From assembly GCA_007120035.1 (NCBI GenBank), contig SKON01000004.1, positions 17,619 to 81,618 of the forward strand: a stretch of DNA of 64,000 nucleotides, given 5' to 3'. The notes below the pieces were generated by a model. It was not told the origin of the DNA. It saw nothing but the letters and a program-made list of their open reading frames with translations, and ran no database searches. Below are positions 26,584 to 34,606 of the stretch, in pieces. The first letter of the stretch is position 1, and every line of letters starts with the position of its first letter. The position numbers and the translations under genes are program-made. Source of the stretch: Myxococcales bacterium. GTDB lineage: Bacteria; Myxococcota_A; Bradymonadia; Bradymonadales; Bradymonadaceae.

Positions 26584-27855
26584 TTAGGCCGGCTCGATCC
26601 GCTCCATGCCGTACATGTAGGGGCGCAGGACCTCGGGGACGGTCACGGAGCCGTCCTCGTTCTGGTAGGTCTCCAGCAGGGGGATCAGGATCCGGGGGCT
26701 GGCGGCCAGGGTGTTGTTCAGGGTGTAGCAGAACCGGGTCTCCCCGTCGTCGTCGCGGTATCGCATCTGGCTGCGGCGGGCCTGGTAGTCGTAGAGGCTG
26801 GAGCAGGAGTGGGTCTCGGAGTACTTGCCGCGAGAAGGCATCCAGGTCTCGATCTCGTGCTTGAGGACCTGCCCGAGGCCGGTCTCGCCAGTGCAGGCGA
26901 TGGCGACCCGATAGGGAAGCTCGAGCTCCTGCATGAGGCGCTCGGAGTTGGAGAGGAGCTTGTGGTGGAGCTCCCGGGAGGTGTCGGGGTCTGCTTCGCA
27001 GATGGCGACCTGTTCGACCTTGGTGAATTGGTGGACCCGGTAGACGCCCCGGACGTCGCGGCCGGCGCTGCCCGCTTCTCGGCGGAAGCACGAGGAGTAT
27101 CCGCAGTAGAGGAGGGGGAAGTTGTCGCGGTCCAGGATCTCCTCGCGGTGGAGGCTGACGAGGAAGACCTCGCTGGTGCCTACCAGGAACTTGCTGTCCG
27201 ATTCCAGGTGGTAGGTGTCGTCCTTGCCGTAGGGGAAGAAGCCGGTGCCGACCATGGCCTCTTCGTTAACCATCAGGGGGCCGATCACGGGGGTGAAGCC
27301 GGCCTCGACCATGATGTCCATGGCGCGGCGCATGACGGCCATCTCCAGGAGGGCGCCGGCGCCCTTGAGGACGTAGGCCCGAGAGCCGGCCATCCGGATG
27401 GCCCGTTCCTTGTCGATGATGTCGAGGAGCTCGCCGAGCTCTTCGTGAGAGCGGGGCTCGAAGTCGAAGGAGCGAGGCTCACCGACGTGGCGGATCACCT
27501 CGTTGTCGTCGTCGTCGTCGCCGATGGGGGTCTCTTCGGCGGGGATGTTGGGGACCATCAGGAGGAGGCGCTCGAACTCGGGGAGGACTTCCTGGAGCTC
27601 GGCGTCACCGGTGGCGAGCTTCTCCTTGAGGGCTTTGCCCTCCTCGATGAGGGCCGGTCGCTCCTCGGAGGAAGCCTTCGGGATGGCCTGAGCGACCTCG
27701 TTTCGCCGGGCTCGAATGGCCTCGGTCTGGTGGAGGAGGTCGCGGCGACGATCGTCGAGGGCGATGAGGGCGTCGACGTCGACGTCGAAGTTCTTGTCGC
27801 GAGCGGCTTTCTTCACCGCGTCGACGTTCTCCCGGATGAACTTGATGTCCAGCAT
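26584..27855 (-). CDS. serS: Seryl-tRNA synthetase
   Basis: The ATG at 27855, with a GGAG site upstream on the minus strand, gives the expected 423 residues beginning M-L-D-I-K-F-I-R-E-N. It has the N-terminal coiled-coil arm that binds the long variable arm of tRNA-Ser (about 25-105). The class II catalytic motifs are T-G-F-F-P (motif 1 region), the F-R-R-E-A-G-S-A-G-R-D-x-R-G motif 2 and a C-terminal G-E-T-R-F / L-N-x-T-L-A motif 3 region. It charges tRNA-Ser, and through it tRNA-Sec where present. Confidence 0.96.
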   Translation of the reverse strand: MLDIKFIRENVDAVKKAARDKNFDVDVDALIALDDRRRDLLHQTEAIRARRNEVAQAIPKASSEERPALIEEGKALKEKLATGDAELQEVLPEFERLLLMVPNIPAEETPIGDDDDDNEVIRHVGEPRSFDFEPRSHEELGELLDIIDKERAIRMAGSRAYVLKGAGALLEMAVMRRAMDIMVEAGFTPVIGPLMVNEEAMVGTGFFPYGKDDTYHLESDSKFLVGTSEVFLVSLHREEILDRDNFPLLYCGYSSCFRREAGSAGRDVRGVYRVHQFTKVEQVAICEADPDTSRELHHKLLSNSERLMQELELPYRVAIACTGETGLGQVLKHEIETWMPSRGKYSETHSCSSLYDYQARRSQMRYRDDDGETRFCYTLNNTLAASPRILIPLLETYQNEDGSVTVPEVLRPYMYGMERIEPA

Positions 27856-27905
27856 GGCGGCTCCTTGGGATGGTCCTGCGCATAGGCCAGACGGGGGGAT
27901 AACAC

Positions 27906-27944
27906 AGGGGAGGAGGCCCTGCCAACACCGGGACCTCCTCCCCT
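27906..27944 (-). terminator. Terminator-like hairpin between the 27968 lipoprotein gene and serS
   Basis: Perfect 11-base arms AGGGGAGGAGG (27906-27916) and CCTCCTCCCCT (27934-27944) enclose a 17-base loop, 24 bases after the lipoprotein stop. No T-tract follows on the minus strand, so it may be a weak or Rho-aided terminator or an mRNA-stabilising hairpin. Confidence 0.45.
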
Positions 27945-27967
27945 CATTGGAATCACCAATCAGTGAA

Positions 27968-29755
27968 TCACCAGCGGCGGGCCGTGGCCTGGAATCGAGC
28001 GGCGCCGGTGAAGCCCTCGCCGAGATCCACGGAGAGGTCGCAGCCGTCGCCGAAGCCGGCCACGGGGGGCAGGGTGTCGCCGAGAGGCTCGGTGAGGGCC
28101 GAAGCTCCCTGGACCGGGCAGCTCTCGGTGGTGTCGGCGAACTGGAAGGACGCCTCGAGATCTCCACCGTCGGCCAGGCTGGAGAGCCGTCCCTGAATCA
28201 GTGCGTGGACCAGGTGATCTCCTTCGGCGACGAGGTCTTCACAGATCGTCTCCATGGCGTTGAGGGTGTAGACCATGTCGTCGTAGTCCTCGGGGCCGGA
28301 GACGCTGGGGCTGAACGCGGCGAGCGCGAAGGATCGAAGCTCGGAGCAGTCCAGGAAGGAGAAGAGAAGGTCCGGGGTGCTGTCTCCGTAGAGCGCCTCG
28401 GCGTAGGCGTCGGCCAGGCCCTGCCAGGCTTCACGCAGGAGGGGTTCTCGATGGATGGCCACGGCGCCGGTGAGGTTCGTGAGCTCCCCGCCGGTGAGCA
28501 AGGCGTTGATCTCCAGGGTCTCGGAGACGTGGTTCTGGGCGACGGAGAAGCCCGTGGAGCACCCTTCGGAGGGGATGCACTCCGAGTGGTCGGGGATCGA
28601 GAAGTCCAGCTCCCCGCCGAGGAGCAGATCGTTCTCAAAGACCAGGTTGTGGGTGTGGATGTCGGCGTCGAGGTTCGGGGCGTGGGCAGAGAACTCCGAG
28701 GCCCAGGACGCCGAGAAGTTCCGGAATGCGTGGCGGAGGTCGTCGCGGAGAGGAGACATGGTGGCGGTGGAGTCTTCAGGTGCCTGGTCGTTGATGGCGT
28801 CCATGAAGACCCACCAGGCTTCCTGGGGATAGAGGGAGTAGAAGTGGGTGTAGAAGGTGTGAGAGGTCAGGGGTTCGGTGATTTCGTTGAAGAAGGGGTG
28901 GGCTTCGTCCCAGAAGATCCCCTGGCTCACGTAGGAAACGAGGTCCACTCCCTGCATCATGATGTCGTCGTTGCCCATCCACATGCATTGGACCAGGTCG
29001 GCCATGCATCGGACCGCGAAGCCGCCCCAGGAGCCGAGCCCGTTGAAGGCCTCATGGAAGGAGGTGAAGACGTTCTCGGCGTCGGCGAGATCTTCGACAT
29101 GGAAGGTCAGGTCGTAGGCGGGGGCGACGCGGAAGGGGCGTTGAACGACGGTGAGGTCCGCCTCTTCGGCGCCGCCTTCTTCCACGGAGACGTCGAGGCA
29201 GCCGATGCCATGGTGGACCCGGGCGTGCTGCGCTTCTTCCAGGGCGACGATGGCGAGGACCCAGTCCTCGCCGGCGGGGATCTCTTCGATAAGGAAGGTG
29301 GATCCGTCGACGGTGACCGTAGCGACAGCCTCGGCGTCCTCGGGGAGGACGAGATCGGAGAGGTCCGCGCATCCGGCGGGCTCGTCGGCGAAGAGGAGCC
29401 CGTGCCAGGAGAGGTCGTCGTCGTCCGTCGCCAGGCGAGACGTGATGTTCAGGGTCAGCGATCCTGTGGGGAGACAGGCTGACGCCGGGGAGGCGCCGGC
29501 GCAGGTCAAGGTCCCGTCGTTGGTGCACTCGTACGCGCCGTCGTCACAGGGGCCGCATGGCAGCCCCACTTCGTCTCCGCAGAGATCGCCCTGGTTGGGG
29601 TCGGTCTGGTTGGGGTCGGTCTGGTTGGGGTCAGTCTGGTTGGGGTCAGTCTGGTTGGCGACGTGGTTGGCCTCTCCGGTATCGGAGATGTTGCAAGCCA
29701 GGAGGCCGCAGAAGAGCAGGGGGAGGAGAGCGGCGGCGCGAAAGCGTACATTCAT
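27968..29755 (-). CDS. Large lipoprotein with Thr-Asp-Pro-Asn-Gln repeats, unknown function
   Basis: The ATG at 29755 has an AAGGAAGG site upstream and gives 595 residues; an in-frame extension to 29833 is unsupported. The signal ends in the lipobox L-L-A-C, followed by a spacer with four T-D-P-N-Q pentapeptides. Next comes a small Cys-rich segment (L-C-G-D-E-V-G-L-P-C-G-P-C-D-D-G), of the type seen in myxobacterial surface proteins. The long C-terminal part resembles the protein at 46036: it contains a Y-D-L-x-x-H-x-E-D-x-x-D-A segment and a late helical block around F-L-D-C-S-E-L and E-T-I-C-E-D. No enzymatic motif was recognised. It probably faces the cell surface. Confidence 0.65.
   Translation of the reverse strand: MNVRFRAAALLPLLFCGLLACNISDTGEANHVANQTDPNQTDPNQTDPNQTDPNQGDLCGDEVGLPCGPCDDGAYECTNDGTLTCAGASPASACLPTGSLTLNITSRLATDDDDLSWHGLLFADEPAGCADLSDLVLPEDAEAVATVTVDGSTFLIEEIPAGEDWVLAIVALEEAQHARVHHGIGCLDVSVEEGGAEEADLTVVQRPFRVAPAYDLTFHVEDLADAENVFTSFHEAFNGLGSWGGFAVRCMADLVQCMWMGNDDIMMQGVDLVSYVSQGIFWDEAHPFFNEITEPLTSHTFYTHFYSLYPQEAWWVFMDAINDQAPEDSTATMSPLRDDLRHAFRNFSASWASEFSAHAPNLDADIHTHNLVFENDLLLGGELDFSIPDHSECIPSEGCSTGFSVAQNHVSETLEINALLTGGELTNLTGAVAIHREPLLREAWQGLADAYAEALYGDSTPDLLFSFLDCSELRSFALAAFSPSVSGPEDYDDMVYTLNAMETICEDLVAEGDHLVHALIQGRLSSLADGGDLEASFQFADTTESCPVQGASALTEPLGDTLPPVAGFGDGCDLSVDLGEGFTGAARFQATARRW
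29591..29650 (-). repeat. 15-base tandem repeat, four units
   Basis: Four head-to-tail 15-base units (29591-29605, 29606-29620, 29621-29635, 29636-29650) differ at one position (G or A in the eleventh base). They encode T-D-P-N-Q spacers right after the lipidated Cys region. Copy number could vary between strains. Confidence 0.9.
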
Positions 29756-29882
29756 GGTGATGCCTTCCTTGGGTTGGTGCATTTTTCGTTCCCAAACGGG
29801 GCCAAAAAGTACTCGGAGTTTGGCCTCCGTCACAAGAAGATTCGTGTAACCCTGTGTCCCTCGAAGTTTCTGGAGGTTCCGG

Positions 29883-31882
29883 TTACGGGGGGCCGCACCA
29901 CTTGGCCTCCCCGATCCATCTCAGCTCGTTCAGGTCTTTCGTGCCAGTGCCGCCGGCGCCGTTGGGGTCGCGGTAGAAGTAGTCGAACCGCGAGTTCCGA
30001 ACGGAGGAGATCACGACCAGGTGAGGGGTCCGAGGCCTGGAGGACTCGGAGAAGAGCACGGGCTGGCCGAGCCAACGCTCCAGGGCCGCGGCGGTGATCT
30101 CCTCTCCGGTCAGGGGGTTCGGCGCGTGGTACTCGTTGAGAGGCTTCGTGCGGAAGGTGGCGGTCTCCAGCTTGCTGCCCCATGTCATTCGCTGGATCAG
30201 GGAGTTGTCGGTGTGGTCGGCGAGCACCAGGGTGGTGAAGGCGTCGGTTGGGTCCGGGGTGTTCTGGGCCAGGTAGACTTTCCAGAGGCCTTTGATCTCT
30301 GGGTGGTCGATCTCGTCGGGGTCGGTGATCACCGGAGCTGTGGCCGTGCCCCGGGCCCACCGCCAGGGCCAGCTCAGGCGGCCGCCGGCCAGGGAAAAGA
30401 CCAGGGTCTCGTCGAGGAGAGCCTCGTGCCGTGGTTCGCAGACCACGAGGCCCTCGGCGCCGGCGATCACCCAACGCCAACCTGTGGGGTCGGCGACGGG
30501 GAAGTAGGACCGATGGCCGGGGAGCGCGTGGACCCAGGAAGAAGCGCCGGGCAAGGGTTCGAGAAGCCCGGCAGGGGGGAGGAGGTCATGGAAGCCCCGA
30601 GACTGGCCGGACTCCACGTCGAGAAACTGGATCTGCTCTTCGCCGATGGCAACGAGCCCTCGGTCGCTCCACAGCAACCCGGTGGCGCCGGGGTGATGGC
30701 GAGGTTCTTCAGGTGGGAACCGCCATCTTCGACGGTCCAGATCGCTGCGGTGTCTTCCGCTGTGATCAGGGCGCATCGGACTCCATCGTCGGAGAACGCG
30801 AATTGCGGCGCGTCACGGAGCTTTGAGGTGTTCCAGATGGGCTCGTCGTGGACGGTGGCGATGAGCTTTCCGTCGTCAAAGATGTGGACCCCGGGGTCGA
30901 CGCGGAAGGGGTTGCGGGGGCCGACGATCAGGGCCACTCGGCGCTGCTCGGCGACGGGAGACCAGACCATCTCGGTCCCGCCGACGATCATGGGCAGCCT
31001 GGTGGTCGCCCTGCCGGACTGCCCATCGTAGATCGCGAGGCCTGCGGGGTTATGAGCGATCCACTGGCCGTCGGGGCTGTAGGTGGCCGGGGCGTGGACG
31101 GTGGTGAGATATTGTGGCGCCAGGGTCTCGTCGTCGACGGACCAGGCTTGGCTGTGCTCTTCGTTGAGCCCGTAGATTCGCCCCGCGTCCCAGACGAACT
31201 CGATCCAGGGCTCGACGCCTTCGTCGCCCGGTGGGAACCACTGCACGTCGGGGTGGTCGGGCCCGAGCTCGGCGCCGGGCTGAGCGGGCAGGGTCGCGCC
31301 GGGCAGGCCGTCGGTAGGCCCCGAGCAGGCGATGCAGATCCGGGAGCCATCGGGGGAGAGGGCGAAGGCCGGGGGCCGACGCCAGCGGTCGGTGAGATCC
31401 GCACACATCAGGGGGCCGCCGCGGTCGTCGAAGGGATCGAAGGTCCCCACGGTGTTCGTCGAGTAGGCCGCTGCCAAAAGGCTCCCGTCCTGAGCCCATT
31501 GAAGGCACCCTTTGGTGTCGCCGGCGCCTACGCCGTCGGGGATCTCGTAGATGGCGTTGACGACGCGCCCGCTCTCCACGTCCCAGATGGCGATCTCCCC
31601 TCCGTCGGCGTGCCGTTTGTTGGGAGGCTGGGATCCGGTAGCCAGGAAGCGGCCGCAGGGGCTCATGGCCACCGCGGTGAGGCTGTTTCGATGGACACGG
31701 CTGTGTTGGACCCGGGCAGGGACGTGGGGCAAGAGGGCTTCACTGAACGCGCGGTGGAGGTCGGTGACGCCCTGGTCGCCCTCCAGGTCATGGAGGGCGG
31801 TGATCACCGCCGGTAGATCTTGGACGGGGTCAACGGAGGACCAGTCAGTGGTGTCGAGGAGCTCGGTGAGGGAGTCGGTCAC
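29883..31882 (-). pseudogene. WD40-like beta-propeller protein gene with a frameshift
   Basis: Coding signal starts at ATG 31882 and runs in one frame to about 30690. It then continues naturally in another frame, with G-A-T-G-L-L-W-S-D-R-G-L-V-A-I-G and more propeller-like strands, to the stop at 29883. The break lies at a run of four G (30690-30693, plus strand). Adding one base there would join the two parts into one protein of about 665 residues. The first part has WD40/YVTN-like blades (M-S-P-C-G-R-F-L-A-T-G-S, F-A-L-S-P-D-G-S-R-I-C, Y-S-P-D-G-Q-W-I-A). It has no signal peptide. The start overlaps the stop of the upstream beta-helix gene by four bases, suggesting one operon. The shift may be a sequencing error, a true mutation or programmed. 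Confidence 0.7.
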
Positions 31883-34581
31883 GTTGTCTCGCCGCGTCGG
31901 GGCTCAGGGAGCACAGGGGTGGCGGACCGGCGGAGGAAGACGCCGGCGATGACGAAGAGGAGGAGGGCGAATCCCGAGGCGGGAGGGGTGGTGGAAGAGC
32001 AGCCGCAGCCTCCGGTGGTGACCGAGTGTGGGTCCCTGTCAGCCGCGTCGGCGTCGATGTCGTCGGTGACGCCGGCGTCGGAAGTGGGGTCGCCAGGGTC
32101 AACAGGGTCGGGTCCGGCGTCGGGAGCGCCCGGATCTGGGTCGGGACCGTCGGGTTCGATGGGGACGATGTCGGCGGGGTTCAGGAAGTCGCAGATCTGG
32201 TTTTCGCCGACCGCCGCGAAGGCCGAAAAGCGGTCGAGTTGGAAGCTCTGCGCCTGCTCGGTGCGGAAGGCGAAGCCCGCGGCGATCTGGACTTCGGCCT
32301 CTCCCTCGGGGGTGACGAAGAGGTCGTAGGAGTTGTCGGGGACGTTAACGATCATTCGGAAAGCGTAGGCTCGATCGGCTTCGTAGGAGAGCTCGCGGTC
32401 GGCCTCGTAGGAGTCGCCGTCGCGGGCGTCGATGACTCCGTCGGGGCTGAATCGGGCGATGGCGGCCAGATCCTGGTACCGGCGGGCGTCGCCGGTAGCG
32501 AGTCCCATGACGGCGTTTATCTCCGCGTTGGAAGGGGTAGCCTGGAAGTGGAATTCGAAGGTGCCCATCTGGTGGGAGATGGGGAGGCTCTGCCAGGTGT
32601 CGGAGACGGTGAGGCACGGCGAGTCGGGGAACCGGAAGTCGGCGCCGACCACGGGGCTCGATGCCAGGCCTTCGGCGACGGCGACGGCCCTGAGGTTCGC
32701 GTCGGTAGAGAGCTCGAAGGAGATGTCGTACCGGGGGGAATCGGCTGAGGGGAGGGATCCGTCGAGGGTGAAGTGAATGGCGGCTCCCGGGGTGGTTGAT
32801 GAGAGCGTGACCTCCCGGGGCTCGTCGTAGGTGCCGCCGTGGGGAAAGACCGTGGGGGCCGCGACCCGCCCAGTCTCGTCGGGGGCTGTGATGCGGCGGC
32901 GGAGCTGGTCCAGGAAGAGGGAGCGGGGCTCCAGGGTGTCGCCGTCGCCGACGCCTTCGACGTGGTCTTGGGGCTCTGTGCGCCAGGCGTGGTCGGAGAA
33001 GGTCGACGTTCCAGCGGTGGAGACTCCCGTGGCGGCTCCCCGGGTGCCGATGGCGTAGCCGTACCGAGCTTGCTGGGTGTTCACGATCTGGCTCTGCCCC
33101 GAAGCGTATGCCAGGCCTTCGAGGTTCCAGAAGACGCTGTGGACGGCGGTCTGGCCGTGGTTGCTGCCCCAGGTGCCGCGGAAGTAGGCGGCGAAGTAGT
33201 CCTGGTTGAGCTGGGTGTTGTCGGCCAGGTTGGACTGGCTGAGGTACATGTGGTGGTCGCTGCCGCTGCTGCCAGCGTTACCCGGGATGGCTCGCCATCG
33301 GGTGTGCTCGGCTCGGCCCCGGAGGATCACGTTGCCTGAGGTCTGCATGTGGGAGTAGACGAAACCGTGGCGGTTGTAGCCCACGACGGTGTCCTTGACG
33401 AGGACCTCCTGGGCGTTGGTGATACGAACCATGTAGGCGTTGCCGCCGCCGCCGGAGTACATGGCCCGCTGGAAGTGGGAGTCTTGCACCGTGACGGCCA
33501 CGGAGTTACCGATGCGCAGGGCGTTGGAGAGGACGTGGGCGTTGAGGGTGTTCTCCGGGGGGCGGTAGGTGTGAACGTTGCGGATCCAGGAGTTGCGCAC
33601 CCGGGTCAGGCGGAGGGCGTAGGAGGCGTGGACGTCGTGAGCGCCGGTGCCCTCGACGTTGTAGTCGCCGGTACCCCAGCCTGTGGCAGAGGCATGATTA
33701 GGATGCTCCACGTTGCCGATGGAGAAGTCCTCGAGGCCCACCTCGTCGATGTGGGGGCCCGCCAGATGGACCCGGGCGTCGTCGCGGGTCTTCAGGTAGT
33801 ACCGGGTGGGGACGTCGATGTGGAGGATGTCGTCGGTCTCGTCGATGGCGTGGATCTGGCGGATGAAGAAGACCCCGGGGCCGACGCCCTGGTCTCCCCA
33901 GAGGTCGCCCATGTTGTGCTCTTCCTTGAAAGCCTGGGTAGGGTCGGCGCGGAGGATGATCCAGTCTCCGGGGGCGAAGCCGTCGACGGAGTCCACGGGG
34001 ATCTCTGTGGTGGGGCCCAGGAGATCGGAGCGAATGGAGACCTCGGGGCTGCCCGAGGGGATTGTGGCCCACCCGGAGCCCGGGGAGTCGACGCGGATGA
34101 TGTCCCGGCTGCGCATCTGGTGGGTGTCGTTCAGCAGGAAGGTCTGATCTGGGCCGGCCCCGCGGAGCACCACGTGGCTGTGGCGGATCCGGAGGGCCGC
34201 CGGGGCGCCGTCGGGGGGGCGGACTCGGTAGGTGCCCGGGGGTAGGTAGACCACGCCGCCACCGGCGTCGGCGGCGGCGTCGATGGCGTCCTGGATGGCG
34301 GTGGTGGAGCGGGTGTCCCCGGAAGGGTCGGCGCCGAAGTCGGCGACCACGTCGAAGACGGGACCCATCACGAAGGGCAGGGGCGTCTCGGAGCGGTGGT
34401 AGCCGGCGTGGGAGAAGTCCTGGATGATCCGGTCGTCTTCAAAGCTCGGAGGGGGGTCGAGCTGGTGGGGCGGGACCCAATCAGCGGGGTAGAGGCTGCT
34501 GCGCCAGGCGTGGGACTCCGGGGAGAGGGCCAGCGTGGTGATCGCGAGGGCGGCGGCGATGGCGAGGTGGGGAGTCTTCAC
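31879..34581 (-). CDS. Secreted right-handed beta-helix protein (pectate-lyase-like) with MYXO-CTERM-like anchor
   Basis: I chose the GTG at 34581, preceded by AAAGGGA, because it starts exactly at a signal peptide (M-K-T-P-H-L-A-I-A-A-A-L; cleavage after S-H-A). The product is 900 residues. The opening D-F-G-A-D-P-S-G-D and G-G-G-V-V-Y-L-P-P-G-T-Y are diagnostic of the pectate-lyase-3 superfamily, followed by about 450 residues of beta-helix. A chitobiase-like beta-sandwich segment (G-A-A-I-H-F-T-L-D-G-S-L-P) comes next. After an Asp/Pro-rich linker the protein ends G-G-C-G-C-S-S, a membrane helix and R-R, a MYXO-CTERM-like surface-sorting signal. It is probably a cell-surface polysaccharide-binding or -cleaving protein. 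Confidence 0.8.
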   Translation of the reverse strand: MKTPHLAIAAALAITTLALSPESHAWRSSLYPADWVPPHQLDPPPSFEDDRIIQDFSHAGYHRSETPLPFVMGPVFDVVADFGADPSGDTRSTTAIQDAIDAAADAGGGVVYLPPGTYRVRPPDGAPAALRIRHSHVVLRGAGPDQTFLLNDTHQMRSRDIIRVDSPGSGWATIPSGSPEVSIRSDLLGPTTEIPVDSVDGFAPGDWIILRADPTQAFKEEHNMGDLWGDQGVGPGVFFIRQIHAIDETDDILHIDVPTRYYLKTRDDARVHLAGPHIDEVGLEDFSIGNVEHPNHASATGWGTGDYNVEGTGAHDVHASYALRLTRVRNSWIRNVHTYRPPENTLNAHVLSNALRIGNSVAVTVQDSHFQRAMYSGGGGNAYMVRITNAQEVLVKDTVVGYNRHGFVYSHMQTSGNVILRGRAEHTRWRAIPGNAGSSGSDHHMYLSQSNLADNTQLNQDYFAAYFRGTWGSNHGQTAVHSVFWNLEGLAYASGQSQIVNTQQARYGYAIGTRGAATGVSTAGTSTFSDHAWRTEPQDHVEGVGDGDTLEPRSLFLDQLRRRITAPDETGRVAAPTVFPHGGTYDEPREVTLSSTTPGAAIHFTLDGSLPSADSPRYDISFELSTDANLRAVAVAEGLASSPVVGADFRFPDSPCLTVSDTWQSLPISHQMGTFEFHFQATPSNAEINAVMGLATGDARRYQDLAAIARFSPDGVIDARDGDSYEADRELSYEADRAYAFRMIVNVPDNSYDLFVTPEGEAEVQIAAGFAFRTEQAQSFQLDRFSAFAAVGENQICDFLNPADIVPIEPDGPDPDPGAPDAGPDPVDPGDPTSDAGVTDDIDADAADRDPHSVTTGGCGCSSTTPPASGFALLLFVIAGVFLRRSATPVLPEPRRGETT

Positions 34582-34606
34582 GGGGTTCCCTTTCGGTGGG
34601 GGACGC

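Noticed and set aside
29591..29650. Possible CRISPR-like array
   Set aside because: The four units are contiguous with no spacers and lie in frame within a gene; they encode a peptide repeat.
29883..30776. A separate short gene downstream of the WD40-like gene
   Set aside because: Its first 30 residues do not look coding, and the good region continues the upstream protein in a shifted frame, so one frameshifted gene is the simpler reading.
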